This document shows positions 22,804-31,178 of a stretch of 47,512 bases of DNA, one piece after another. This DNA is from a virus: positions 1 through 47,512 of IMG/VR virus record IMGVR_UViG_3300045738_001340; one strand, given 5' to 3'. Position 1 is the first letter of the stretch, and each line of letters starts with the position of its first letter. Under the pieces are notes generated by a model that was not told the DNA's origin, did no database searches, and was given only the letters and a program-made list of their open reading frames with translations. The position numbers and the translations under genes were made by a program.

Positions 22804-22941
22804 CGAACGGTGCTGAACGTCACCGGTCCTGAACCCGCATGACGTCTTCCGGGCGGCGCCCGGACGCGCCGATTCCTTGCGAGACGACAGCTTCCCGCCG
22901 TGGTGGGCTGCCCACAACCGACACCCTCTGGAGGGGATTTC
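22804..22941. other. Intergenic candidate attP region with two inverted repeats
   Basis: The 138 bp between integrase and lipoprotein hold CCGGGCG-G-CGCCCGG (22849-22863) and GTGGGC-T-GCCCAC (22903-22915). Serine integrase attP sites are about 50 bp and usually lie beside int. The first repeat could instead terminate the integrase transcript. No crossover dinucleotide can be chosen from sequence alone. Confidence 0.3.
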
Positions 22942-23271
22942 GTGAACCGCACCTTGACCGCCGCCGCCGCTGGTGCGGCGTGTGCCGTGCTCGCCTTGTC
23001 CGGCTGCGGGAGCAGCTCGGGGGACGAGGGCGGGGCGATCGTGTACTGCCACCAGTTCATCGAGGACCGGCTGCAGTCGCCGTCTTCGGCGGACTTCCCG
23101 TCCAACAGCGAGCACCAGGTGACGGAGGTGGGGGAGCAGCGGTGGCGGGTGTCGTCGTACGTGGACGCGGAGAACGCGTTCGGGGCGTCGCTGCGCACCG
23201 ACTGGACGTGCGAGATCTCCTACGACGAGTCGGCGGAGACGTGGACGTTGGAGGACCTGCAGGGGCTGTGA
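22942..23271 (+). CDS. Small secreted lipoprotein, 109 aa
   Basis: GTG 22942 with GGAGGGG upstream. A signal peptide ends in the lipobox LSGC (Cys about residue 22), so the mature protein is lipid-anchored outside the membrane. The body (CHQFIEDRLQSPSSADFPS) matches a small domain repeatedly seen in actinobacterial phage and mobile-element lipoproteins. Expressed next to the immunity genes, it may be made in lysogens and act in superinfection exclusion, as several phage lipoproteins do; this is inference. Confidence 0.75.
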   Translation: MNRTLTAAAAGAACAVLALSGCGSSSGDEGGAIVYCHQFIEDRLQSPSSADFPSNSEHQVTEVGEQRWRVSSYVDAENAFGASLRTDWTCEISYDESAETWTLEDLQGL

Positions 23272-23279
23272 ACGACGAA

Positions 23280-23318
23280 CCGCCCCCGCCCAACCCTCAT
23301 GGGGTCGAGCGGGGGCGG
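23280..23318. terminator. Hairpin terminator between converging operons
   Basis: CCGCCCCCGC (23280-23289) pairs perfectly with GCGGGGGCGG (23309-23318). It follows the lipoprotein stop by 8 bp. No long T-run follows, as is common in high-GC actinobacteria. Confidence 0.6.
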
Positions 23319-23379
23319 CTGCGATGTATCCAACGGAACCCCGCCGTGCTCTATTACGCATCAGAGCCGAGGGGGAGCC

Positions 23380-23532
23380 GTGCCGTGGTGGGGTTTGGCG
23401 TTGTGCGTGTGGCCGTTCGCGGCGGGTGTCGTCGGCCTGGGGGTGGGGCGGCTGCTCAGACGTCTCCTGGCGCTTCCCGTCAGCTCCCCGGCGGGAGGAC
23501 GAACGACAGCGACACGTAGGGCAGTGAGGTAG
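23380..23532 (+). CDS. Possible small membrane protein, 50 aa
   Basis: GTG 23380 preceded by GAGGGGGAG. One hydrophobic helix (residues 2-24) and a basic C-terminus (RLLRRLL ... TRRAVR). The last 53 bp overlap the end of the converging tail-fibre gene. Confidence 0.45.
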   Translation: MPWWGLALCVWPFAAGVVGLGVGRLLRRLLALPVSSPAGGRTTATRRAVR

Positions 23533-24238
23533 GCCGCGTCGCGGTGCGGGTGCCGGTGGCCGCCGTGGACGACAGCGGCTCGTCGGCCGCAGCCACGCCC
23601 ACGTGGTAGCTGCCGTACACGTCGGCGCGTTCGGTCATGCCGCCCGGCGTGGTGGTGCCGCCGTCGCCGCCGATGAATGTGGTGGTGCCCTGCATCCAGG
23701 CGGAAACCAGCAGCCCGTCGACCACGCCGGTGGTGGAGGGTGCGACGAGGCTGGTGGAGTTCGACCCGGAGCCGCCCCATGCGATGTTGGTGGGTTCCCC
23801 GGCGGTGTCGTAGGCGAGGATGGCGGCGACTCGTGCGGCGGCGTCGCCGTTGAGGATGGGCACCACCACGGGGTCGGTGTCGGAGCCGGTTGCCTGGCGG
23901 GTGAACAGGAACGCCCGGCCCGCGCTGCCGGAGAACGTGGAGTTGGCCGAGGTGCGGGTCCAGCCGGTGGGGTCGCCGATGGATGCCTCACTGTCGAGGA
24001 ATCGGGAGCCCATCATGATGAGGACGAGCCGGTCCCCGGCCTGCACGCCGGTGGGTAGGGGCACGGAGATGTCGGTGTTGGCCGCGGCCTGCTGCACGCC
24101 GCTGGACGCCGACCGGAACGCCGGCGGGCTGGTGGCGGGGGCGGCCGACCACGCCAGGGTGGCCCCGACGTACACGGCGGTGGCTGCGGTGCTACCGACG
24201 TAGACGGCGGCGGGCTGCGCTCCGGCGCTCAGGACCAT
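23480..24238 (-). CDS. Tail-fibre-type protein, paralogous module B
   Basis: 252 residues from ATG 24238. Residues about 30-250 align to residues 133-365 of the protein encoded at 24872-25984: shared anchors include QQAA near the start, LFTR, PILNGDA, AWMQG, TFIGG, MTER and SYPYVSL/SLPYVSL. The module is beta-rich, Thr/Ser/Gly-rich and likely part of the virion tip. It is the last gene of the late operon. Receptor binding is inferred. Confidence 0.7.
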   Translation of the reverse strand: MVLSAGAQPAAVYVGSTAATAVYVGATLAWSAAPATSPPAFRSASSGVQQAAANTDISVPLPTGVQAGDRLVLIMMGSRFLDSEASIGDPTGWTRTSANSTFSGSAGRAFLFTRQATGSDTDPVVVPILNGDAAARVAAILAYDTAGEPTNIAWGGSGSNSTSLVAPSTTGVVDGLLVSAWMQGTTTFIGGDGGTTTPGGMTERADVYGSYHVGVAAADEPLSSTAATGTRTATRPTSLPYVSLSFVLPPGS

Positions 24239-24846
24239 CAGGGGATCACCACGTAGGCGGTGGTGGCGTCCTTGCTGCCGATGGCGTCGTAGGCGGCCTG
24301 GGTGCCGATCCACAGCTTGGCGTTGGTGGTGGCTGCGGTGACCTTGGTGTCGGCGACGGCCTTGACGCCGGCTGGGGTGACGGCGCGCGCTGTGTCGGTG
24401 CCGGTGGTGGCCTCGGTGGTGGTGGCGAGTTCGACGACGCCGGTGGCGCTGGTGGTGGCCGCGCCCACGCCGAGGGTGATGGTGTCGGCGGCGTCGTCCA
24501 CGGTTTCGGTGAGCGGGGCGGTGACGTTGAGGGCGGTGGCGATGGTGTCGCGCACGACCTCGGGGTCAGTTGTGCCACCACCGGCGGGCAGGGCGGTCCA
24601 TGCCCCGGTGGCGCCGTCCACGTAGGTGCCGGCGGCGGGGGTGCCGCTGCCGAGGCGGGCGGTGGCGAGCACCCCGGAGGTGACGGCGGACGCGGGGTGG
24701 GTGTGGGATGCGGCGGCCGCGCCGGTGGCGGTGCGGGCGGCTGCCGCGTCCACAGCCTTGAGCACGGCGCGCCCGGTCTCGGTGGAGCCGACGAGCGGCG
24801 TGACCTCGTCCTGCACGTCCTGGTGGGTCTGCGGTGGCCATGCCAT
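24238..24846 (-). CDS. Tail fibre protein with collar-type repeats, 202 aa
   Basis: Overlaps its neighbours. The segments SHTHPASAVTSGVLATARLG and SATGVVELATTTEATTG...AVTPAGVKAV are hallmark phage tail-fibre repeats. The C-terminus IGTQAAYDAIGSKDATTAYVV resembles short chaperone- or attachment-like ends of minor fibres. It is likely a trimeric fibre. Confidence 0.8.
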   Translation of the reverse strand: MAWPPQTHQDVQDEVTPLVGSTETGRAVLKAVDAAAARTATGAAAASHTHPASAVTSGVLATARLGSGTPAAGTYVDGATGAWTALPAGGGTTDPEVVRDTIATALNVTAPLTETVDDAADTITLGVGAATTSATGVVELATTTEATTGTDTARAVTPAGVKAVADTKVTAATTNAKLWIGTQAAYDAIGSKDATTAYVVIP

Positions 24847-24871
24847 CAGTGGTCTCCCTGCGTCGGTGTGG

Positions 24872-25984
24872 TCATGAGTGGGCTGCCCACGGGTCGGTGC
24901 CGGTCCAGGTGCCGGCGGCGATCCAGTTGGGTTCGGCGGTGGCGGGCTGGATGACCAGCGTCAGGGACACGTACGGGTAGGAGGTGCCGCGGGCTGCTGC
25001 CCGCACACCGGTCGGCCCGTCGGCGGTGATCGGCTCGTCTGCTGCGGCGATGCCGTTGTGGTAGTCGCCGTGGAAGTCGACCCGCTCGGTCATGGACACC
25101 GGCGGGGTGGTGCCGGAGCCGCCGATGAACGTGTCGCCGCCCTGCATCCACGCGCACAGCAGCCGCCCGTTGGCGACGCCGGTGGTGGTGGGCGCGTCCA
25201 GGGATGTGGCGGCCGTGCCGGACCCGCCCCAGGTGACGCCGGAGATCCCTGCCGCGGAGCTGTAGGCGAGGATGGTGGCGGTGCGCGCCGATGCGTCCCC
25301 GTTGAGGATGGGGACGGTGACGGTGCCGCCCAGGTCGGCGGACTGCGCGCGGCGGGTGAACAGCAGGGCGTGCCCCGCGGTGCCGGCGTAGCTGGAGTTG
25401 GTGGCCGCCCGCGTCCACCCGGCAGGGGTGCCCACGTTGGCCTGCGTGTCCAGGAACCGGTTGGTGCGCATCACGAGCAGCATCAGGTCCCCGGCCTGCG
25501 TGCCTACCGGCACCGGCGCCGTCAGCGAGGTGTCGGCGGCGGCCTGCTGCGCGCCCGTGGAGGCGGCCCGGAACACCGGGGTGGCCGTGGGGGCGGCCGG
25601 GAGAGTGACCGGCTCCGACGTGGCGCCCAGCGAGTAGTTGCCCGCCGCGTCCACCGCCGACACCGAGTAGGTGTGGGTGCTGCCCGCGGCCAGCCCGGTG
25701 TCGGTGAACGACAGGCCGGGCACGCTGGCGGCGATGGTCTGCGTGCCGCGGCGCACCCGGTAGCCGACCACCCCCACGTCGTCGGTGGCCGCGGGCCACG
25801 ACACGTCGACCGTGCTCGAGGAGGTGGCGGTCGCGGTCACCGTCGCCGGGCCGTTCGGCGGGGTGCCGTCCCCGCCGGTGGGCTTGGACCACAGCAGCTC
25901 GGCGCCCCGGTAGACGGCGGTCACCTCGCGGGCGCCCAAGCGCACGCCGGTCACCTCGGCGTCGCCCAGGTACAGGCCGGGCAT
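24872..25984 (-). CDS. Minor tail/fibre protein with FN3 domain and module A
   Basis: 370 residues. The start (MPGLYLGDAEVTGVRLGARE) is typical of actinophage minor tail proteins. A fibronectin type III domain at about 38-128 (VSWPAATDDVGVVGYRVRRG) precedes a beta-rich module at 133-365 homologous to the gene at 23480-24238. Adjacent to the collar-type fibre gene and to the tailspike, so it belongs to the tip complex. Confidence 0.75.
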   Translation of the reverse strand: MPGLYLGDAEVTGVRLGAREVTAVYRGAELLWSKPTGGDGTPPNGPATVTATATSSSTVDVSWPAATDDVGVVGYRVRRGTQTIAASVPGLSFTDTGLAAGSTHTYSVSAVDAAGNYSLGATSEPVTLPAAPTATPVFRAASTGAQQAAADTSLTAPVPVGTQAGDLMLLVMRTNRFLDTQANVGTPAGWTRAATNSSYAGTAGHALLFTRRAQSADLGGTVTVPILNGDASARTATILAYSSAAGISGVTWGGSGTAATSLDAPTTTGVANGRLLCAWMQGGDTFIGGSGTTPPVSMTERVDFHGDYHNGIAAADEPITADGPTGVRAAARGTSYPYVSLTLVIQPATAEPNWIAAGTWTGTDPWAAHS

Positions 25985-28146
25985 CAGAGGGACCGGGTGC
26001 CGTGCACCAGGGTGCGCAGCCCCTTACCGGGCACATGCACCTGCTGCGACAGCACGGCCGCCCGGGTGGGGTTCATCAGCTGGTAGATGTCGAGCACGAT
26101 GTTGCCGTAGCTGTCGCCGATCAGGTTCCCGGAGTAGTCCACGTTCTGCGGGTTGTTGACGGTGCCGGACTTGGTGTGCGCCCGCAGCGGCGCACCGAAC
26201 AGCGTCGACTCGTTGATGTCGGTCAGCGTCGAGGTGGACACGTCCGGCTTCACCATGAACGTGGACGTGTTGGCGCCCCGCCCGTCGATGAAGATGCGGT
26301 CCATGCGCACCTGCCCGGCCATCTGCTGCACCCCGTCCTGGTGGTGCCCGGCCGGGTTGGAGGTGGCCATCGAGTGCATGAAGATGTACTTGCCGTACAT
26401 GAGGCCGCCGGTGCCGTAGAGCCGCAGCCCGTCGTAGTGGCGGACGATCTCCACGAACTCCAGGGTGACGCGGGAGTTCTGGTGGACTTCCATCATGCCG
26501 GTGAGGCCGGTGTTGCCGCCGCCGTCGAGGAGGGCGTGGCGCAGGGTGAGGTGGGCGTTGCCGTTGACGCGGATGTCGGCGCCGCGCATGGTGATCTGCT
26601 CGATGGTGACCACGGCGGAAACGGTGAGCCGCCCGGTGATGGTCTTGCCGCGCAGGGCGTCGGCCTGCGCCTGCGTGGTGACGGTGGTGGCGCCGACGGT
26701 GCCGGTGCGGGGGATGCGGCGGGGGGCCAGGTTGTCCAGGTACCAGCGGCGCATCGTCTCGATGTTCTTGGTGGCCCAGGCGGTCGCGTAGGAGGCGTCG
26801 AGGTCGGTGGGGTCGACCGGGTCCGGGTTCTCCGGGTCGGTCGGCTCCGGCTCCGGCAGGGGCGCGGTGGCGGACACGGTGAACGTGTCGGTGTGCGCCT
26901 GCGAGGCCACGCCGTCGCTGTACTGCACGACGGTGGTGAGGGTATGCGTGCCGGCGCCCAGGGTGGACAGGTCCAGGGGCAGCGCCGCGAAGTTGGAGGA
27001 GGCGTCACCGGCGCCCATCAGGTCGTAGGGGGCGAACGCTTCCCCGTAGGCGCGGAACCCGTTGTCGAGGTTGAAGTCGACGCGGGCGATGCCGGGCCCG
27101 GCCGGGACGAACACGTAAATCTGCCCGGACAGGTCGGTCTTGCCGGCCAGCGTGACCGGGTTGGTCCGGTCGCCGGAGGTGGAGTAGACGACGGGGGAGG
27201 TGACCGGGAGCGGCTGCGTGGGGGCGGTGACGGTCACGCCCTGCGTCTGGTTGGACGACTTGCCGTTGTCGTCGGTGACGACGAGGGTCACCTGGAAGGT
27301 GCCGCCCGCGGCGTAGGTGCGGGTGGCGACCGGGCCGGTGGCGGTGGCGCCGTCACCGAAGTCCCAGGCGTAGGAGGCGATGGACGCCCCGAACGCCGCC
27401 GTGGAGGACCCGGAGCCGTCCACCGACAGGGTGAGCCCGGTGGCGCTGTAGGTGAAGGTGGCGACGGGGGCGGGCGGTTCTTCCTCGGCGAGCTCGGCGA
27501 CGGTGAAGTAGATGGCGGTGTCGGCTGGGCTGGTGAGGGCCGCGTAGTCGTCGGCGGTGATGGCCCGCAGTTCGGTGATGCCGTATCCGGCGACGGCGGA
27601 CATGACGGTGCGGGCTTCCTGTGGGCTGTCGGCGGTGGCGACGCTGCGGCCGATGCTGGTGGCGTCGCCGAGGGACGCGACGGGCTGGGTGCCGGTGTGG
27701 CTGGACCGGTCGCGCAGGTCGACGTCGGCGCCGGAGAAGTCCCACACTCCGGCGGGGGTGACGGTGGGGGCGGCTTCGACGACGGACAGCACGTCGCCGG
27801 TGACTCCGGCCAGCGCCAGGTCGGCGGCCTCGCGGGCGGCGACGGCTTCGATGAGCGCCTGGTCGGCGGTTTCCTGCACGTCGATGGCGGCGTCGCGGGC
27901 CTGGTCGGAGACGACGGGGATCTGCACGGACCCGAAGTCGAGGACGCCGTGGCGGATGTCGGCGGTGAACGCGGGGGAGGCGCCCTTGGGTCCGACGACG
28001 ATCGGGCGCGGGGAGCCGTTGAGGTCGTAGGTGGGGACGGATGGCTGCCCGGCGGCGGGCCGCAGCACTCCGGTGGTGCCGGTGGCGGCGAGTTCGCCGG
28101 TGGTTTCCACCAGCACCGCGACCGCGGGGTACGTGTAGTCGGGCAT
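25984..28146 (-). CDS. Tailspike with PKD domain and C-terminal beta-helix
   Basis: 720 residues from ATG 28146. The N-terminal 220 residues are fibre-like with helical stalk (IDVQETADQALIEAVAAREA). Residues 227-310 form a PKD fold (YAWDFGDGATATG ... VTDDNG). After a Pro/Glu-rich linker, residues about 540-715 resemble a right-handed beta-helix with regular short turns (RVNGNAHLTLRHALLDGGGN, RLYGTGGLMYG), as in polysaccharide-binding or -degrading spikes. No catalytic residues can be assigned. Confidence 0.75.
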   Translation of the reverse strand: MPDYTYPAVAVLVETTGELAATGTTGVLRPAAGQPSVPTYDLNGSPRPIVVGPKGASPAFTADIRHGVLDFGSVQIPVVSDQARDAAIDVQETADQALIEAVAAREAADLALAGVTGDVLSVVEAAPTVTPAGVWDFSGADVDLRDRSSHTGTQPVASLGDATSIGRSVATADSPQEARTVMSAVAGYGITELRAITADDYAALTSPADTAIYFTVAELAEEEPPAPVATFTYSATGLTLSVDGSGSSTAAFGASIASYAWDFGDGATATGPVATRTYAAGGTFQVTLVVTDDNGKSSNQTQGVTVTAPTQPLPVTSPVVYSTSGDRTNPVTLAGKTDLSGQIYVFVPAGPGIARVDFNLDNGFRAYGEAFAPYDLMGAGDASSNFAALPLDLSTLGAGTHTLTTVVQYSDGVASQAHTDTFTVSATAPLPEPEPTDPENPDPVDPTDLDASYATAWATKNIETMRRWYLDNLAPRRIPRTGTVGATTVTTQAQADALRGKTITGRLTVSAVVTIEQITMRGADIRVNGNAHLTLRHALLDGGGNTGLTGMMEVHQNSRVTLEFVEIVRHYDGLRLYGTGGLMYGKYIFMHSMATSNPAGHHQDGVQQMAGQVRMDRIFIDGRGANTSTFMVKPDVSTSTLTDINESTLFGAPLRAHTKSGTVNNPQNVDYSGNLIGDSYGNIVLDIYQLMNPTRAAVLSQQVHVPGKGLRTLVHGTRSL

Positions 28147-28180
28147 CTGCGTGGCCTCCAGGGCGTCGGTCGGGGTGGTG

Positions 28181-28654
28181 CTAGAGCAATGCGTGGACGG
28201 CGCGGTCAGCCAGATAGGCGACACATGCCGCGGTGGTGGCCGCTGCGGCGCCGATGGCGGCCACGGCGGGTGCGTCCCGCCAGAACTGCGACGGGCGCCG
28301 GCCCTTGCTGAACGGGGCCGCGGTGCGCACCGCGGCCCACATCAGCCAGCGGCGCACCGGGTCCGTCCCCTCCTCCCGAAGGACGCGGCGGAACACCCCG
28401 TCCGTCTGCCGAGAGGTGATCAGCCCGGCGGGGATTCCATCGGTGATGAACCAGTCGTGCAGGGTCGCGGCGAGAGTCCAGACGCCGGTGCGGGGGACGA
28501 GCCACTGCACGAACCACGGCACGGTGGCGAAGTCGGTGCGGTAGCCGGAAGGGATCGTCCAGTGGTCGACGCGCCCCTGGTAGGAGAGGGGGGCGACGAG
28601 CTCCCATGTGGTCGGGTCGACGTGGCGAACCAGCAGCGGGGTGGTGAACGGCAT
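28181..28654 (-). CDS. DUF1353-like phage protein, 157 aa
   Basis: ATG 28654. The pattern WTIPSGYRTDFATVPWF, then LHDWFI and a C-terminal helix pair match the DUF1353 family, found near lysis and tail genes of many phages. Its role is unknown. A C-terminal hydrophobic stretch (AAIGAAAATTAACVAYLA) may insert in a membrane. Confidence 0.7.
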   Translation of the reverse strand: MPFTTPLLVRHVDPTTWELVAPLSYQGRVDHWTIPSGYRTDFATVPWFVQWLVPRTGVWTLAATLHDWFITDGIPAGLITSRQTDGVFRRVLREEGTDPVRRWLMWAAVRTAAPFSKGRRPSQFWRDAPAVAAIGAAAATTAACVAYLADRAVHALL

Positions 28655-28929
28655 CAGCCCGCCTGGATGCGGTCGACGTGCGGTGCGAGCCACCCGGCGG
28701 CCCACGAGCACACCGCCACGGTCACCCCGCCGATGAGCCCCACGTACTCGATGGGCAGCGTCGCCGGGCCGTTCCCGTCGAGCAGCAGGTCGTCGATGAT
28801 GCGCACCAGCACCGGGGTGATCAGGGCAGCAGCCCCGGTGGCGGCACCAGCAGCGGCCTTCACCTTCGGCTCCGTGCCGAACTTCACGGACGGCTCCTGC
28901 ACGCGGTGTCGGCCGCGTGGGTCAGTCAC
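28654..28929 (-). CDS. Holin-like membrane protein, 91 aa
   Basis: Two hydrophobic segments (about residues 24-42 and 60-82) with charged ends. Size, topology and position in the lysis cluster fit a holin, which opens the membrane for endolysin release. Competes for that role with the gene at 28939-29307. Confidence 0.6.
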   Translation of the reverse strand: MTDPRGRHRVQEPSVKFGTEPKVKAAAGAATGAAALITPVLVRIIDDLLLDGNGPATLPIEYVGLIGGVTVAVCSWAAGWLAPHVDRIQAG

Positions 28930-28938
28930 AGTCGCCTC

Positions 28939-29307
28939 CTAGTTGGGCAGGTTGGCGAGGATGAGCGACAGCAGGCCGATGATCAGCACCCCGGCCGTCA
29001 GGCTGGTGGTGAGCGCGTACCGGCGCTGCGCGGCGATCCGCTCGTCCTGCGCCTTCTGCAACGCCTCCAGCCTCGCCACCTCCGTCTCCACCCGGCCGTC
29101 GAGCTTGGTGACCTGGTTGCGCAGGTCGGAGTGCCGGGCCTCGTACTCGCCGCGGGGCAGGAACTCCCGCGTCAGCCCCTCCATGCGGGTGGTCAGGTGG
29201 CCCTCGAGGCGCACCACATGGGACTTGAGGTCGTCGATGGCACCCAAGATCAGGTTGGTGACCGTCGGGTCATCCTGGTTGCCTCCCCGCTGCACTGGCA
29301 CAGTCAC
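28939..29307 (-). CDS. Coiled-coil protein with C-terminal membrane segment, 122 aa
   Basis: GTG 29307. A long coiled coil (about residues 20-95) leads to one C-terminal helix (LTTSLTAGVLIIGLLSLIL). Proteins like this often sit beside phage endolysins as holin partners, antiholins or spanin-like factors. Confidence 0.65.
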   Translation of the reverse strand: MTVPVQRGGNQDDPTVTNLILGAIDDLKSHVVRLEGHLTTRMEGLTREFLPRGEYEARHSDLRNQVTKLDGRVETEVARLEALQKAQDERIAAQRRYALTTSLTAGVLIIGLLSLILANLPN

Positions 29308-29320
29308 GCCACCCGCCCGG

Positions 29321-30238
29321 TCAGGCGGGTCCACCGATGCCCGCACCCGGGGCATCGCCGATGGCCTCGACCAGTGCCTGCACAAGCTTGGCCTGCGCGG
29401 GGGAGTCGAACTCGCCGACGAGCATCCGGCCGCGGCGGTCCATCAGGTCCCAGGTGGCGGGGTGAACCCACATGTGGGTCGCCCCGGCGGCGATCTGCTG
29501 GTCGAAGCCGCGGCGCTCAGCCCCCGCCAGGCCGGTCAGGACCCCGCCGGAGTAGATGCCGAACAGCTGCTGGCCGGGCTTGTAGTCGCACAGGATGAGC
29601 ATGGCGTCGTCCTCCGGGGAATCTGGAGTGGTGGCGGGGCTTCCGGCGTCGGGGTGGTCGGGCATCAGCTCGGCGAGCGCCGCGGCGCTCGCAGCCAGGA
29701 ACTCGTCGAACGGGAAAACGTTGGGCGCCGCGACGCCGGGGTCGGTCCGCCGGGCGGGGTCACGCCAGCCGTGGCAGCAGAACCCGGACTGGCCCGCGTC
29801 GGACTGCGCCTTGGTGATGTAGCGCAGCCGGGTGAGCGGCGCACCGGTGGCCTTCCGCCACTTCTGCTGGGACACGAACGCCAGCGCCCCGTTGCGCAGC
29901 ATCCCCGCCCGCTTGGCCGGGGTCATGCGCCGCCAGTCCGAGGTGCGGCAGGCGAAGGAGACGGACAGCGCCCAGTTGTTGGAGCCGGTGCCGTCGTGGA
30001 ACGCCCCCGACTGGTAGGGCACCAGGTGCACGATCGAGTCGGAGTCCACGAGGTCGTGGTAGGAGCCGGGGGTGGAGCGGGTGCGGATGAACTCGGCGAC
30101 GTTCTCCGCGCCCGTGTCCACACCCATCTCGTCGAACGCGGACTCGGTGTCGTGGAGGACCGTGCAGCCGGTCAGGGCGCGGTTGCGGGTGGAGTAGAAC
30201 TGCTGCCGGGCCGGGGGTCGGTCGATCAGGTAGGCCAA
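29321..30238 (-). CDS. Endolysin, N-acetylmuramoyl-L-alanine amidase
   Basis: 305 residues. An Amidase_2/PGRP domain covers about residues 10-175, with predicted zinc ligands H29 (LHDTES), H156 (CCHGWRDP) and D166. It cleaves the lactyl-amide bond of peptidoglycan. The C-terminal 95 residues (LFGIYSGGVLTGL ... MWVHPATWDLM) are separated by a Pro/Asp linker and likely bind the cell wall. It is followed by two holin-type genes. Confidence 0.85.
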   Translation of the reverse strand: MAYLIDRPPARQQFYSTRNRALTGCTVLHDTESAFDEMGVDTGAENVAEFIRTRSTPGSYHDLVDSDSIVHLVPYQSGAFHDGTGSNNWALSVSFACRTSDWRRMTPAKRAGMLRNGALAFVSQQKWRKATGAPLTRLRYITKAQSDAGQSGFCCHGWRDPARRTDPGVAAPNVFPFDEFLAASAAALAELMPDHPDAGSPATTPDSPEDDAMLILCDYKPGQQLFGIYSGGVLTGLAGAERRGFDQQIAAGATHMWVHPATWDLMDRRGRMLVGEFDSPAQAKLVQALVEAIGDAPGAGIGGPA

Positions 30239-30242
30239 GGGG

Positions 30243-31178
30243 TCACCATCCTGTTGCTGTCACCGAGATGCCGAGCACCTGCCCGCCGGCCACCTGCCCG
30301 GTGGACAGCAGGAAGCCGCGCAGGTTCGTCCTGTCCAGGGCCGCATTCCACGCATCGATCTTGTAGGTGGAGGCCGGGGCGCCGGCCTGCTGCGTGACGT
30401 GCGCTTCCACGTCGACCAGGCCGTTGCTGAACGTGCCGCCCGGGTAGAACACGGTGGCGTCGCCCTGCGCGTTCAGGGGCACGTTGCCGACCCACGTTTT
30501 GGTGCGCAGCGCCGTGCCGACCGGAGGGGCCACACCGGCCAGCACCCCGGACGTGTCGGCGTTGCCGCCCTCCCGAACCCACGCCGGTGACCCGCTGACC
30601 ATCTCCCGGCGGTACCGGGTGCCGCCCTGCCACAGGATCGTGCCCAGCGGCGACGATAGGGGCAGCGGCGCCCCCGTGGGCATGTCCAGCGCCGGGGCCA
30701 GGCGCGGAAACAGGCGCTGCACGGTGGCCTGCGACAGCGCCTGCCCGGGGGTGCGGGTGACCGCCCACAGGGGTAGATCCTCCACACCGGCCGGGGACGC
30801 ATCGTAGGCCGGGATGCCGCTGGAGGTGCCACTGATCAAGGCGAGCCGCACCGGCCCCGGTAGGCCGGTGAACGCCGGGTCGTAGCGCAGCGCAATGATG
30901 TCGGTGCGGGCGCTACCGACAGCGGCGGGAACGGTGATCGGCTCCGTCTCCCCCTGCGGGATGACGTGCGCGAACGCGGCCAGGCGCGCCACCGAACGCT
31001 GCGTGGCCGACCCCACCTGTGCCACGTCGGAGTCGGTGGGCAGCGTCACCTTGTAGGCGGTGCCGTCGAGGTCACCGACCACGCCCGGCTCGTCACCGAA
31101 CAGGTCGCGCCACAGCACGTCGGTGAACTGGCGTTCGGCGGTCGTGCCCTGCGCGATCGGCCCGGATGACTGCGGCAT
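30243..31178 (-). CDS. Minor tail protein, 311 aa
   Basis: Beta-rich with an N-terminal segment (AQGTTAERQFTDVLWRDLFGDEPG) typical of actinophage baseplate or minor tail proteins that follow the Gp37-like protein, and a C-terminal carbohydrate-binding-like fold (TGQVAGGQVLGISV). Precise role unknown. Confidence 0.7.
   Translation of the reverse strand: MPQSSGPIAQGTTAERQFTDVLWRDLFGDEPGVVGDLDGTAYKVTLPTDSDVAQVGSATQRSVARLAAFAHVIPQGETEPITVPAAVGSARTDIIALRYDPAFTGLPGPVRLALISGTSSGIPAYDASPAGVEDLPLWAVTRTPGQALSQATVQRLFPRLAPALDMPTGAPLPLSSPLGTILWQGGTRYRREMVSGSPAWVREGGNADTSGVLAGVAPPVGTALRTKTWVGNVPLNAQGDATVFYPGGTFSNGLVDVEAHVTQQAGAPASTYKIDAWNAALDRTNLRGFLLSTGQVAGGQVLGISVTATGW

Noticed and set aside
26002-28311. 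Long plus-strand frame opposite the tailspike
   Set aside because: Same GC-driven shadow; the minus frame has PKD and beta-helix features and tight operon spacing.
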